A stretch of 64,000 nt of DNA from Candidatus Saccharimonadales bacterium. GTDB taxonomy: Bacteria > Patescibacteriota > Saccharimonadia > Saccharimonadales > Saccharimonadaceae. The stretch covers positions 110,195 through 174,194 of the forward strand of contig JBDSSF010000004.1 in the NCBI GenBank assembly GCA_039928925.1, in the 5' to 3' direction. The notes under the pieces were generated by a model that saw only the letters and a program-made list of their open reading frames with translations, had not been told where the DNA came from and did not search any database. Below, piece after piece: positions 43,246 to 52,904 of this stretch. The translations under genes and the position numbers were made by a program. Numbering within the stretch: position 1 is the first letter of the stretch; each line of letters begins with the position of its first letter.

Positions 43246-43599
43246 ATGATCGAATTGGGTACCAAGTGCGAGATAGTCATCTTGCCAAATTCCCACTTTC
43301 CTGACTATCTTCCGCTAATGAGGAGTGTGACATTCAGAACTCCTCTTGAAATCGAGTTGTTCAACGCACTCCCGCAAGGATTTCGTGCAACTCGCGGAAA
43401 CATGATCGTGATCGATGTCCATGAAGCTTCTCTTTCGAGTGACGGTGGAGAACTTTCCTTCAAAGGAATAGTGGAGTTATATTGTAACAAGCATGAAAGT
43501 GAGAATCACTTGTACGCGGTTCAAGGGATGGTGTATCGCACTGGTGGCTGGAATGGGCGTGCAACGTTCAAGCCCATTACGATTATTCCCCAGCGGTAA
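43246..43599 (+). CDS. 117-aa orphan hypothetical protein
   Basis: Unrecognised soluble beta-rich protein, with a GTKCEIVILPN start and a C-terminal FKPITIIPQR. ATG 43246 follows AAAGGTG by 8 nt; the in-frame ATG at 43228 has no site. GC-rich codon use contrasts with neighbouring YajQ and NatA. It is a self-contained unit: promoter, structured leader, one gene, strong terminator. Confidence 0.6.
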   Translation: MIELGTKCEIVILPNSHFPDYLPLMRSVTFRTPLEIELFNALPQGFRATRGNMIVIDVHEASLSSDGGELSFKGIVELYCNKHESENHLYAVQGMVYRTGGWNGRATFKPITIIPQR

Positions 43600-43612
43600 G
43601 CCCGCACGACGG

Positions 43613-43652
43613 AACCCCCTCTCGCCACTAGGCGATGAGGGGTTTTCTATTT
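43613..43652 (+). terminator. intrinsic terminator
   Basis: CCCCTCTCGCC-acta-GGCGATGAGGGG then TTTTCTATTT. Overlaps the stop of the convergent yajQ gene by a few bases. Confidence 0.88.
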
Positions 43653-44145
43653 AACGATAATTAATGAATGATAGCGAAAAATCAAAATCCTTTGACCGTA
43701 ATAGGGACATAGCATTTTGAAGATCATCTTTACTCGTGCCAGTTACTCGAACCATATCGCCTTGGATTTGAGTTTTAAGCTTTGGAAGATTTGTTCGTAT
43801 CTCACTTGTGATAAGTTTTGCATTATCTTGACTAAGACCCTGTTTAAATGGGACTTCCCATGTTGATTTAAGATTGCTATCAACTGGTGTTTTTGTAAGA
43901 TCGAGTACTTTCGCACTTTGATCTCGACTTGCAAGTTTTTTGCGGATAATGTCAAGCACCGCATCAAGTTGCCATTGCCCTGCTCCGATAATTTTAAATC
44001 CTGTCTTGTCACCAAGCCACTCTATAGAAGCTGGTGTTCCTTTAAAATCGTATCGTGTCCCGATTTCTCGTTCTGTTTGTGAAAAAACGTTATTTAATTC
44101 GGCTTTATCAAAATCCGATACAATATCAAATGAAAAACTTGGCAT
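43651..44145 (-). CDS. yajQ: YajQ-family nucleotide-binding protein
   Basis: A 164-aa YajQ/UPF0234 protein with two ferredoxin-like halves: PSFSFDIVSDFDKAELNN start, REIGTRYDFKGT, SKDDLQNAMSLLR near the end. Homologues bind c-di-GMP or tRNA/nucleotides. Full family length (about 160). TATACT lies 6 nt before the ATG, so leaderless. Confidence 0.93.
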   Translation of the reverse strand: MPSFSFDIVSDFDKAELNNVFSQTEREIGTRYDFKGTPASIEWLGDKTGFKIIGAGQWQLDAVLDIIRKKLASRDQSAKVLDLTKTPVDSNLKSTWEVPFKQGLSQDNAKLITSEIRTNLPKLKTQIQGDMVRVTGTSKDDLQNAMSLLRSKDFDFSLSFINYR

Positions 44146-44183
44146 ATATCTAGTATATCACCTCTTATGATAAGCTGAATAAT

Positions 44184-44720
44184 ATGAAACAACTGCTTCA
44201 TCAATTCGACCACGTTGTTAGTGGCTACATCGCAACATTACCGACCTGGCTCAAGACCCCTTTTCTTCTAATGTCATTTATCGGTCAGCCGATTGTAACA
44301 ATTTCAATTGGTTTAATCATTGCTGCATTTGCAATTTTTCGATTCAATCAAAGACTATTAATTGCGAGTATAGTTGCGCTATCAACGATGGGGATAAATA
44401 CGATTATTAAATATACATTTGAGCGTGATCGTCCTGCTACAGAATATGTTTCACATATGGTTATAAAAAGTTATAGTTTTCCAAGTGGACATACGGCAGG
44501 ATCGACTGTGATCTTTGGTTTATTGGCGTATCTGGCGTTCCAGTTGTTACCGCAACCACTCAACGTCATTGTCTCTGCGCTTTTAGCGTTACTTATTATT
44601 GGAATTGGAGTGTCTCGCGTTTACTTAGGTGCTCATTTCCCCAGTGATGTTATATTCGGCTGGATACTCGGGCTTGTTGGTCTTAGTATTATTATCTATA
44701 TTGTAGCGCCAACAATATGA
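44184..44720 (+). CDS. PAP2-family membrane phosphatase
   Basis: A 178-aa protein with five to six helices. The three phosphatase motifs are complete: KYTFERDRPATE (KxxxxxxRP), SFPSGHT (PSGH) and SRVYLGAHFPSDV (SRxxxxxHxxxD). It dephosphorylates phosphatidic acid or undecaprenyl pyrophosphate. It overlaps the lipid-kinase gene by 4 nt (ATGA), which suggests the pair cycles the same lipid. TATGAT about 12 nt before the ATG. Confidence 0.9.
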   Translation: MKQLLHQFDHVVSGYIATLPTWLKTPFLLMSFIGQPIVTISIGLIIAAFAIFRFNQRLLIASIVALSTMGINTIIKYTFERDRPATEYVSHMVIKSYSFPSGHTAGSTVIFGLLAYLAFQLLPQPLNVIVSALLALLIIGIGVSRVYLGAHFPSDVIFGWILGLVGLSIIIYIVAPTI

Positions 44721-45565
44721 ATATAGTCCTTGTTTACAATCCAAAATCTGGGACGAGCTTAAGTGCCAAAGAGCTACGTATAAAGTGTGAGAGTAACGGT
44801 ATTAAAATTATTAAGCTAATTCCGCTTAGCCATAAGATAGAGCATCAGCTTAAGCCGTATATAGAAGCTGGTCTAACAATCGCTGCCATCGGTGGAGATG
44901 GCACTATAAGCAGTATTGCAGGTATAGTTGCGGGTACGAAAGCGACATTCGCCCCTCTTCCTGGTGGAACGCTCAATCACTTCACAAAAGATCTCGGTAT
45001 ACCACGAGAGATCGATAAAGCGCTTGCCCGTTTAGCACATGCAAAATTGTCGGTAGTTGATGTTGGATCGGTGAATAATAAGGTATTCATTAATAATGTA
45101 AGCTTTGGAATCTACCCTGCATCACTAAAAGTACGAGAGGAATATGAATCCAGGATTGGGAAATGGCCAGCTGCAATCGTCGGTACTATATCAGCATTCA
45201 TAAGATTTCACAGATACAATATTGTACTAGACGGTCGTAGGATCAAAACTCCATTTGTATTTGTCGGTAATAATCTCTATGACATGACAGATATGGGCGT
45301 TACAACACGAAAGAGTCTTGTGAGTGGTGAGCTAGGTGTTGTTGTTGTGCGAGCTGCATCGCGCATTCATGTCGTAATGATAGGTATTCGCGTTATTTTA
45401 GGTACCGCACATCTCCTTAAAGAATTTGAAGTCTTCACGACCAAAACCATGACAATTGAGGCAAAGCGAAAGTCAATACACGTATCTCACGATGGAGAAG
45501 TGAGTAAAATGCATCTTCCTCTTACATTTGAAATTCGTTCGAAATCGCTACGAATCTTAAAATAA
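44717..45565 (+). CDS. diacylglycerol-kinase-family lipid kinase
   Basis: 282 aa, DAGK catalytic domain. LVYNPKSGTSLSAKE start, GGDGTISSIAG (nucleotide-binding GGDGT) and PLPGGTLNHFTKDLGIP, then a C-terminal beta-sandwich. It phosphorylates diacylglycerol, undecaprenol or similar. Co-translated with the PAP2 phosphatase. Confidence 0.9.
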   Translation: MNIVLVYNPKSGTSLSAKELRIKCESNGIKIIKLIPLSHKIEHQLKPYIEAGLTIAAIGGDGTISSIAGIVAGTKATFAPLPGGTLNHFTKDLGIPREIDKALARLAHAKLSVVDVGSVNNKVFINNVSFGIYPASLKVREEYESRIGKWPAAIVGTISAFIRFHRYNIVLDGRRIKTPFVFVGNNLYDMTDMGVTTRKSLVSGELGVVVVRAASRIHVVMIGIRVILGTAHLLKEFEVFTTKTMTIEAKRKSIHVSHDGEVSKMHLPLTFEIRSKSLRILK

Positions 45566-45584
45566 TACGGTATACTACTGATAA

Positions 45585-46304
45585 ATGTTTAAAAAATATT
45601 CAGGAAAGTTATACTGTTTTTCCCCACCAGTTATGCTGGCTACACTGATATTGGAGCTTAGTTTAGCGCTATATACGGTTTGGCGATATAAGTTAACGAC
45701 GATCAGTCGGCTCGTTGTATGTATTCTTATTTCACTTGCCATTTTTCAAGGTGCAGAATATATGCTTTGCGGTGGTCTTGGCTTAACGGGAGTTGAGTGG
45801 GCTCGTTTAGGCTACATGGCGATTACACTCCTCCCGCCACTTGGTCTTCATCTATGTATTGTACTTGCTAAGAAGAAGGCAGCCTTATTAGTTGCAGCGG
45901 CGTACGTAACAGCGGCTGCATTCATATACTATTTTGTATTCGTCACTCATTCGATGGCAGGTCAAGTATGCCGAGCTAACTATGCTGTGTTTGATCTTCA
46001 TGAAACAGCTTCCTGGGTATACGGACTATACTACTATGGCTGGTTGCTTGTCAGTGCCGCACTTGCATATGGCTGGTCTGATGGACATGCACATAAAAAA
46101 GAGCTTCGGGCCTTAGTTCTAGGCTACGCTGTCTTTATTATACCGACAACATTTTTTAATATTATCGATCCAACAACCATCGGCGGTATCCCATCGATTA
46201 TGTGTGGCTTTGCTGTGCTATTGGCTATTATATTGGTTGCACGCATACTTCCGCTTACGACACCAAGACGACCTGGCTCAAATGGGCAATCATCCGTGGT
46301 ATAA
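45585..46304 (+). CDS. seven-TM hypothetical membrane protein
   Basis: 239 aa with seven predicted helices and a short C-terminal tail. The pattern resembles the 7TM sensor domains found before bacterial histidine kinases, but here it stands alone with no kinase domain. TATACT lies about 8 nt before the ATG. Follows the lipid kinase by 20 nt. Confidence 0.6.
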   Translation: MFKKYSGKLYCFSPPVMLATLILELSLALYTVWRYKLTTISRLVVCILISLAIFQGAEYMLCGGLGLTGVEWARLGYMAITLLPPLGLHLCIVLAKKKAALLVAAAYVTAAAFIYYFVFVTHSMAGQVCRANYAVFDLHETASWVYGLYYYGWLLVSAALAYGWSDGHAHKKELRALVLGYAVFIIPTTFFNIIDPTTIGGIPSIMCGFAVLLAIILVARILPLTTPRRPGSNGQSSVV

Positions 46305-46329
46305 TGCAAGGAAAGTGAGGAATATACTT

Positions 46330-47487
46330 ATGAAAGTACAGATTGAAATAGATACAAGAACATTTGTTCGTTTTTGGCTAGTTGTTATTGGTTTTGCGCT
46401 TGCACTATTGGCAATATATAGTGCGTTATCTGCACTCATTATTATCGGAGCAGCTTTTTTTCTAGCGATGGCACTTAACGGGCCAGTTAGCCGTGTTGCG
46501 CGGATTTTGCCTGGCAGGAGTCGAGTTGGCGCAACGGCCATTGCCTACATTATCGTTGTTCTTTTAATTGGTGTGTTTGTTTTCCTCGTTGTACCACCTA
46601 TCGTCGAACAGACAGCAAAATTCATCGAGACAGTCCCTGGTCTTGTTAATGACGCGACTTCTAAATGGCAAGGTTTGAGTCACTTTATAGCTGACCACAA
46701 TCTTCAGCCTCAGCTTGACGGCGCATTAAATAGTCTTAAGAATAATGCCTCCGGTTGGGCTGCAAACGCAGGCTCAACACTTATCAATGGGCTTGGCTCA
46801 GTGCTATCCGTTATCGCAGCAACATTCTTGACACTCGTCTTGTCATTTTTGATGCTCATCGAGGGCCCGGTTTGGCTGAAACGCATCTGGGGTGTATATA
46901 CTGATCAAGATCGCATGGAAGCACACCGTTCTCTTGCAAAGCGTATGTACAACGTTGTAACCGGTTACGTTACTGGTCAACTGACTGTCTCGGGTATCGA
47001 TGCAACACTCGCAGGAATCGTAGTGTTTATTCTTTCACTTGTTTTCCACCTTCCGCTTAACTTAGCACTTCCGTCTGCTGCTATAGCCTTTGTATTATCA
47101 CTGATTCCAATGTTTGGTGCCACAATTGGTGGTATTATCATTAGCCTATTATTGCTGTTCAACAATGTCACGGCAGGTATCATATTTGCTGTATACTTTA
47201 TTATTTATCAACAGATTGAGAATAACTTCATATCACCTGTTATTCAATCGAAGCGAGTGGAGCTCTCAGCATTAGCGGTCCTAGTTGCGATAACGATCGG
47301 ACTATACGTTTTTGGTATCGCTGGTGGTCTTATCTCAATTCCAATTGCCGGATGCATCAAAGTTCTCGTTGAAGATTACTTAGAGCGTGCAAAACACAAA
47401 CGTAAAAAAAGTGAGAGACCGTTAGAAAAACTTGTGAAAAAATTACAAGGAAAAGATAAAGAGACTATTGTTCAAGAAGAAATTTAA
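46330..47487 (+). CDS. AI-2E (PerM/YdiK)-family transporter
   Basis: 385 aa, about eight helices with the family signatures: GPVSRVARILPG after helix 2, a long extracellular domain, LSLIPMFGATIGGIII and the QIENNFISPVIQSKRVELS block. A Lys-rich C-terminal tail follows. ATG 46330 follows GTGAGG; TATAAT lies about 25 nt upstream, inside the previous gene's end. The longer frame from 46204 is antisense-like and rejected. Substrates in this family include AI-2 and Na+/H+; not resolved here. Its stop overlaps the convergent cysS stop. Confidence 0.88.
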   Translation: MKVQIEIDTRTFVRFWLVVIGFALALLAIYSALSALIIIGAAFFLAMALNGPVSRVARILPGRSRVGATAIAYIIVVLLIGVFVFLVVPPIVEQTAKFIETVPGLVNDATSKWQGLSHFIADHNLQPQLDGALNSLKNNASGWAANAGSTLINGLGSVLSVIAATFLTLVLSFLMLIEGPVWLKRIWGVYTDQDRMEAHRSLAKRMYNVVTGYVTGQLTVSGIDATLAGIVVFILSLVFHLPLNLALPSAAIAFVLSLIPMFGATIGGIIISLLLLFNNVTAGIIFAVYFIIYQQIENNFISPVIQSKRVELSALAVLVAITIGLYVFGIAGGLISIPIAGCIKVLVEDYLERAKHKRKKSERPLEKLVKKLQGKDKETIVQEEI

Positions 47488-48932
47488 AGATATTCCCAGA
47501 TTGGGCCATGAGAGGTATCGCGGATAGCGATACCTCTTTTTGCAAGTTCGTCCCTAATACGATCAGACTCTTGCCAGTTTTTTGTATCTCTAGCCCGCTG
47601 TCTCTCTAAGATAAGTTGCTTCTGGGTATCTGTAATGTCAGGTGTTGTTGCAATTAATTGTAGGCCAAGAACAAGATCAATAGTTTCAAGTAGTTGCACG
47701 AGAGGCTGTCTATGAATATCGGAAATATTTGCTGATGTTAGTCTTGTAAATGCTTCGTCAATGATACGAAGTCCTTCCGGAGTATCTAAGTCTCGTGATA
47801 GAGCCTCTATGATAGCCTGTGGTGTTGCGTATAGTGAGACCGCATTGTCATCGGATCTCTTATCCCCATCATCGCGTAGTGTATCATGCGTCTGGTGACG
47901 GAGTGCACTGACTGTACGCCAGTTTTTTAATCGATTTGCTGCTGCTTCAACATTATCAAAACTAAAGTTAGTTTGATGACGATAATGTGATTGGAGCACA
48001 AGAAGACGGAAAGCGAGTGGATCAATACCTTTTGCAGTTAAATCAGCCAAGGTGTAAAAATTATTAAGACTTTTGCTCATCTTTTTTCCGTCGACAAGTA
48101 CATGCTCGTTATGAACAAACATACTCGCATATATTGAATTATTTTTCCCTGCAGTACTCTGAGCAATCTCATTTTCATGGTGAGGGAATGCAAGATCTAT
48201 ACCGCCTGTATGAATATCAAATGGTTGCCCAAGGCCTTGAAGACTCATAACTGAGCATTCAATGTGCCAGCCAGGTCGTCCAGCGAGATCATGTCCATTT
48301 AATTCAAACGCCCAACTTGGCTCTCCGGGCTTCTTCGTTTTCCAAAGTGCAAAATCATGTACTGAATCTTTATCATATTCATCATTTTGAATACGCTCAT
48401 TTGAGGTATTAGACTCAGTAAGGTGTACTAACTGACCATAAGTTTTGCCAGATTTTTTGTATGCTTCTATAGAAAAATAAACACCATCGTCAGCGATATA
48501 TGCAAAACCTAATTCTAGTAGTTCTGTAATAAGCAGCTTCATACCATCGATCGTTGCAACATCAGTCGCTTTTATAAATGTTAGAGCGTTAGTATCACTA
48601 CCTGTTAATACCATATCTTGTAAAAATGTATCACCGTAGTGAGTTGTTAGTTTCTTTAATGCATCCATAGGTTCAAGATCTGGATATGTCTTTGCGCTTC
48701 TACTGATCGTCTTATCATCAACATCAGTGAAATTCATGACGTGCTTAACATTATATCCGTTTGCTGCAACAACACGACGGAGAGTATCGGCAGCAATAAA
48801 TGCGCTGAGATTACCGATATGGACGTGATCATAAACAGTCGGACCACAGCTATATATGGTAACAAGCTCGGCGTTGATTGGAGCAAACGGCTCTAGCGTT
48901 TTAGTAAGCGTATTATGGAGTTGTAGTGTCAT
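47484..48932 (-). CDS. cysS: cysteinyl-tRNA synthetase
   Basis: 482 aa, class I synthetase. Zinc ligand Cys in SCGPTVYDHVHIGN together with the HIGH motif (HIGN), PGWHIECSVM (second Cys ligand), GGIDLAFPHHENEIA (His/Glu ligands) and KMSKSLNN (KMSKS). The zinc site is complete here, unlike in several other proteins of this window. Overlaps the DHH gene by 20 nt. Confidence 0.97.
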   Translation of the reverse strand: MTLQLHNTLTKTLEPFAPINAELVTIYSCGPTVYDHVHIGNLSAFIAADTLRRVVAANGYNVKHVMNFTDVDDKTISRSAKTYPDLEPMDALKKLTTHYGDTFLQDMVLTGSDTNALTFIKATDVATIDGMKLLITELLELGFAYIADDGVYFSIEAYKKSGKTYGQLVHLTESNTSNERIQNDEYDKDSVHDFALWKTKKPGEPSWAFELNGHDLAGRPGWHIECSVMSLQGLGQPFDIHTGGIDLAFPHHENEIAQSTAGKNNSIYASMFVHNEHVLVDGKKMSKSLNNFYTLADLTAKGIDPLAFRLLVLQSHYRHQTNFSFDNVEAAANRLKNWRTVSALRHQTHDTLRDDGDKRSDDNAVSLYATPQAIIEALSRDLDTPEGLRIIDEAFTRLTSANISDIHRQPLVQLLETIDLVLGLQLIATTPDITDTQKQLILERQRARDTKNWQESDRIRDELAKRGIAIRDTSHGPIWEYL

Positions 48933-49905
48933 AGTCGCGAAGCGCCTTATCGGTTGCTGTTACTAATTCAGATATGATTGTATCGTAGTCTTCGTACGCG
49001 CGAAAGCCACTTGCATACTTGTGTCCACCACCGCCAAAGAAACCTGCGACCTGCTCTGCAATTGGAATATTTGCACGTAACTTGCCGGTGACTTTACCAT
49101 CAGGATAAGTTTTGATAGCGACACCTATTTCAACACCTTCTACTAGGCGCATTTCATCAAGCACAAGAACACTGGGATTATATTGATCACTATATTTTTG
49201 AATGTCTTCCCATGGTATATGTACAACAGCAAGTTTTCCGTTTAATAGGTATTCAATGCGACTAATTAATTCACCTTTGTAGGATAGAATCTCAGCTGAT
49301 TTTTTCATAAACTCACGACGCCTACCCTCAATGGTAGAGCTTGAAGCGCCAAGTGCAGTTAATTTACCAGCCACTGCATATGTTTCAGGAGATACATTTT
49401 GCGTCGTGAGACCAAGACTGTCTGACAACATTGCAATGAGCATGTTTTCAGCTGCCTGTTGGTTAATTGTCCAGCCAGATTCGGTGGCAAGTCCATAAAG
49501 CATTTGTCCTGTCGCAACAGCATCACTCGCAAGCATTGTATGATCGAAACTCAATGTCGATTTAGTTGTGTGATGGTCTATTACAAGAACAGGATGTGAT
49601 TCGAGGTAGCTACGGACTCCTGGAGCTTCTAGTACTTTAGTAATGAGTACGTCAGCACTCGTATCGACGATAATTGCTATATCGGCATTTGTATCGAAAT
49701 CACCGACTACTCTATCCCAGCCATTAATGTAGTGAAGATATTTAGGAATCTCAACAGGACAGTATAAGATTATATCTTTTCCGAGATCACCAAGTATTTC
49801 TTCGAGTGCGAGACTACTCCCAAGGCTGTCGCCATCAGGATTTTCTGCCTGGATAACAATAATTTTTTTTGCAGTATCTATAAGAGTTTTGGCTTCAGTA
49901 AACAT
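48913..49905 (-). CDS. DHH/DHHA1 phosphoesterase, NrnA-like
   Basis: 330 aa. NPDGDSLGSSLALEEIL, IIVDTSAD and LVIDHHTT (DHH), with the C-terminal DHHA1 GGGGHKYASGFR. NrnA-type enzymes degrade nanoRNA and hydrolyse pAp. TATACT lies 7 nt before the ATG, leaderless. Transcribed with cysS, which it overlaps. Confidence 0.92.
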   Translation of the reverse strand: MFTEAKTLIDTAKKIIVIQAENPDGDSLGSSLALEEILGDLGKDIILYCPVEIPKYLHYINGWDRVVGDFDTNADIAIIVDTSADVLITKVLEAPGVRSYLESHPVLVIDHHTTKSTLSFDHTMLASDAVATGQMLYGLATESGWTINQQAAENMLIAMLSDSLGLTTQNVSPETYAVAGKLTALGASSSTIEGRRREFMKKSAEILSYKGELISRIEYLLNGKLAVVHIPWEDIQKYSDQYNPSVLVLDEMRLVEGVEIGVAIKTYPDGKVTGKLRANIPIAEQVAGFFGGGGHKYASGFRAYEDYDTIISELVTATDKALRDYDTTTP

Positions 49906-49933
49906 TCCTTTTAGTATAACGTACTCCTAGAAT

Positions 49934-50053
49934 ATTGACAAATACCATATAAAAGTGTTAAAGTATGTTTAATCTGTCATCATACCGATGACAGTGTTTC
50001 ATTCGTTAGAGCTGTTATAGTCCGCGAATGATGATTACAGACAGGAGAAAAAC
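49934..50053 (+). promoter_or_regulatory. promoter region with two leader hairpins
   Basis: TTGACA near 49935 with a weak TTAAAG -10, then hairpins CTGTCATC-ATACC-GATGACAG and TCATTCG...CGAATGA before the ribosome site GGAG of the 50054 gene. Confidence 0.45.
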
Positions 50054-50353
50054 ATGCCATCCCAGCAGTCGATTTTCGAACAAATGAGAGAGGAAGCTGA
50101 AGCGGCTATCTACATGACCGATGAGTCTCGTCAATTGCTACTCAAATGCATTGACGACGGACATCTGGCCATCAAGAAAGCAGTGAGTGACAGGGATTTT
50201 CGTACGAAAATTCCGTTCGACGTTGCGCTTGTTACCAATGCTGCCATGCAAGTTGCACGTGCACTCGATGTCGTTGCGGAAACGCGGCGAAGTGCAACTA
50301 TCGCTGGTCAGGCATGGGTCGAGGCGTATGTAGAGCGTCATCAAACCAGCTGA
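50054..50353 (+). CDS. 99-aa orphan helical protein
   Basis: Unrecognised. Mostly helical, acidic N-half, Ala/Arg/Val-rich middle, polar tail. ATG 50054 follows GGAGAAAAAC. GC-rich codon use and a double-hairpin leader match the 43246 unit. Isolated between divergent DHH and convergent recR. The 124 nt after it contain a weak CCTTTAGCGC/GCGCCTAAGG hairpin without a U-tract. Confidence 0.55.
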   Translation: MPSQQSIFEQMREEAEAAIYMTDESRQLLLKCIDDGHLAIKKAVSDRDFRTKIPFDVALVTNAAMQVARALDVVAETRRSATIAGQAWVEAYVERHQTS

Positions 50354-50477
50354 TACCTCCTTTAGCGCTGCGGCGCCTAAGGGCTGCGATTCGGGAAGTA
50401 CATCTCCTGTCTCGCAGACCAAGTGCTTGAATAAAGTTCAAACATTTAGTCTGCGAATAAATATACTTATCTTGGAG

Positions 50478-51095
50478 CTATAATGCTCGACGGCCTTCAA
50501 GTGCATGACTCAATGTAATCTGGTCAGCGTATTCTAGGTCAACTCCGACTGGTATGCCACGCGCGAGACGCGTCATCTTAACGGTAATATCATTATCTTT
50601 GATGTAGCGCTGCAGGAAAAGTGCCGTTGATTCGCCTTCAACGCTAGCATTCGTTGCAATGATAATCTCTTCAACGTTATCATCAACAAGCCGCTTTAGC
50701 AGTTCGGGTATATGTAATTTTTCAGGCCCTACACCGTCTATCGGTGAAATAGCCCCTCCAAGCACATGGTATGTTCCATGGAACTGGTTTGTTCGCTCAA
50801 GTGCAACTATATCAAGCGGCTCCTCAACGACAGCAATGAGCTGCTTATTTCGATCAGGATCACTGTACAGTGTCGAAACTGACTCGTCGTTATTTATTAG
50901 TGCAAATGTGACCGGACATTCTTTTACGCCACTATGAAGGATTTGTATAGAGTGAGCAATTTTTTCTACTGCATGGCTATCTGCACGAAGCAAATAATAG
51001 GCATAGCGCTCTGCAGTTCGAGCGCCAACACCAGGAAGACGCCCTAACTCTTCGATCACATGCGTTAGTGCCGATGGAAGTAACTGTCGACTCAA
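50478..51095 (-). CDS. recR: recombination mediator RecR, zinc-finger cysteines reduced
   Basis: 205 aa. The HhH motif (LGRLPGVGARTAERYA), Toprim core (LIAVVEEPLDIVALE) and C-terminal LARGIPVGVDLEYADQITLSHA are standard. The zinc finger between them, normally four Cys, keeps only one (KECPV...). It loads RecA on gapped DNA with RecF/RecO. The start is TTG 51095, 6 nt after the ybaB stop. Operon: dnaX-dnaB-...-ybaB-recR. Confidence 0.93.
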   Translation of the reverse strand: MSRQLLPSALTHVIEELGRLPGVGARTAERYAYYLLRADSHAVEKIAHSIQILHSGVKECPVTFALINNDESVSTLYSDPDRNKQLIAVVEEPLDIVALERTNQFHGTYHVLGGAISPIDGVGPEKLHIPELLKRLVDDNVEEIIIATNASVEGESTALFLQRYIKDNDITVKMTRLARGIPVGVDLEYADQITLSHALEGRRAL

Positions 51096-51101
51096 AATAT
51101 C

Positions 51102-51392
51102 CTACAGTCCTAGGTTGCCAAGTCCACCCATGAGTGGCTTCATTTTTTCAGCAGCAACTTCCTGTGCTTTTGCAAGGCCGTCACGGATCGCAATTTCTAG
51201 CCAGTGTTCAAGTTCCTCGATATCGTTGAGGTCAACTGATGCAGCATCAATCTTAATACTTTGAACTTTTAATTCACCATTAACTTGGACAACGACTGCT
51301 CCATCGCCGGCTTCTACTTCAATAATTTGCTTCTTTAGATCTTTTTGTGCTTTACGCAACTCGTTCAACATCTTCATTTGGTCAAATGCCAT
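51102..51392 (-). CDS. YbaB/EbfC nucleoid-associated protein
   Basis: 96 aa, the typical YbaB length. A helical N-terminus (MKMLNELRKAQKDLKKQ), a beta core with VQVNGELKVQSIKID, and a helix rich in Ala/Lys. ATG with AGGAG upstream, TATAAT about 35 nt before. Almost always next to dnaX and recR, as here. Confidence 0.93.
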   Translation of the reverse strand: MAFDQMKMLNELRKAQKDLKKQIIEVEAGDGAVVVQVNGELKVQSIKIDAASVDLNDIEELEHWLEIAIRDGLAKAQEVAAEKMKPLMGGLGNLGL

Positions 51393-51432
51393 AATCGGTC
51401 TCCTCCGTCTGTTTACTGCATGCTATTATACG

Positions 51433-52881
51433 TTATTCCAGGCCATTTTTGTAGAGGTAAAAACGATTTGAATCCGTTGACTGTCGGTCTGTGATGATTT
51501 GATCAGGTTCTTGGGATAATGGAGCAAGAAAACGCACATCCTTACTGACAAGCACGGCAGTATTATTACTCGGGAACGATTGCTCAACAATAAACTTACT
51601 ATTATACTTTGCGAGTACATCGTAAAATGGTTTTTCATCACCACTTACTACAAGTGTAATAGATTTGTATTTTGGTGACTGGTTATTTACAAGTTGAATA
51701 TCTTGAGAAAAGTTTCGAGCTATCATCGGATCGTAATGGTATCCATACATATATCGCTCGGCACCACTAATGGTCATACTCGCAATCAAGATTGTAAGTG
51801 GAATTAAACCGACTATACGAGCGTACGGGTTTCTTGGAAATAGTTGGTACCAGTAAATTATCAATGTACGAACACCCATGGCAAGCAGAAGTGCCATTGG
51901 GACAAACAGTATATTTGCATATTTTGGACTAAGGATAACAACAGGGATAATAAATAGGAACCATATACCAATAATGTAGCTTCTGGCTGTATATTTTACG
52001 GTAAAGAGTCGGAAGATGCCTAGTAGAATTAATGCCATCGATCCCATGCCGTAAACAGGTGCTATGACGACACCTGAATGCGGTGTTGTGAAATCAAAAT
52101 ATTGACGAAGGAGAGACGTGAGGTTGTCTGCTAATGATGGCCATGCTGACGGTATGCCAAGAAGCAAAAGTGATGTTGACGGGTCTTTAAGCAGTGCATA
52201 GCCAAGAGGCGCAAAGATGATAACGCTCAGTGTCGCAGCGATAGCAACTTGTGTTGGTGGAAGTCGTCTAATAAGGTAACGGAGGTGTGGGTGGAGTGCA
52301 GCGGCAACGGCTAATGCAACGATCATGTAGATACTTAAAGGAGTATAAAGACTTAGTGCAACAAGAACGAAAAGCAATATTTTCCAGAGGATAGGAAAGC
52401 GTGCGCGTCGGGAAAGCATTGTAGCCGCAAGCAGTATCCAAACTGCATAAAATATAAACATAATACCTGGCGTGCCGCTTTGAGCTATGAAGAGAAACTG
52501 ACCTGTAGTAATGATAAGGCCGATCGTAATAATTGCTACATTTTGCCTAAACCACAGAATAAATAGTGGCAAGAGGCCAAATATAGATAAAAACCCAATG
52601 ATGAGTGATGGAATCTTAATACTCAGTAGGGTGACACCAAAAGTGGAGAATATTGCTTTTTGCAGCAGACTATAGGGTAGGTTTACAATCATACTTGGAT
52701 CAAAATGGTCATAAGAGACGAGGCTTGATCTAACCGCAATACTCATTTCCGATGTTGTGATTCCACCTGGTGCGTATAGGCCAGCTAAAATAAGAAGTAT
52801 TCCCAAAACAGCGCCGACTAGCATGTACCCTAGTATATAGCGCCAACGATATAGTAAAAATTCGGTGACTTGCCTTGTCAT
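51433..52881 (-). CDS. PMT/ArnT-like membrane glycosyltransferase
   Basis: 482 aa with about ten to eleven helices and a large extracellular loop/C-terminal domain. The first extracellular loop has ISTSEMSIA-type acidic residues (GGITTSEMS), as in the GT39/GT83 group that transfers a sugar from a lipid donor to protein or lipid. Inserted between ybaB and dnaB, a site not normally occupied in the replication cluster. TATAAT lies 12 nt before the ATG. Confidence 0.65.
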   Translation of the reverse strand: MTRQVTEFLLYRWRYILGYMLVGAVLGILLILAGLYAPGGITTSEMSIAVRSSLVSYDHFDPSMIVNLPYSLLQKAIFSTFGVTLLSIKIPSLIIGFLSIFGLLPLFILWFRQNVAIITIGLIITTGQFLFIAQSGTPGIMFIFYAVWILLAATMLSRRARFPILWKILLFVLVALSLYTPLSIYMIVALAVAAALHPHLRYLIRRLPPTQVAIAATLSVIIFAPLGYALLKDPSTSLLLLGIPSAWPSLADNLTSLLRQYFDFTTPHSGVVIAPVYGMGSMALILLGIFRLFTVKYTARSYIIGIWFLFIIPVVILSPKYANILFVPMALLLAMGVRTLIIYWYQLFPRNPYARIVGLIPLTILIASMTISGAERYMYGYHYDPMIARNFSQDIQLVNNQSPKYKSITLVVSGDEKPFYDVLAKYNSKFIVEQSFPSNNTAVLVSKDVRFLAPLSQEPDQIITDRQSTDSNRFYLYKNGLE

Positions 52882-52904
52882 AAATTACTTACGATTATAG
52901 CACG

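Noticed and set aside
46204..46329. N-terminal extension of the AI-2E transporter frame
   Set aside because: It overlaps the previous gene in another frame and has no ribosome site; ATG 46330 follows GTGAGG.
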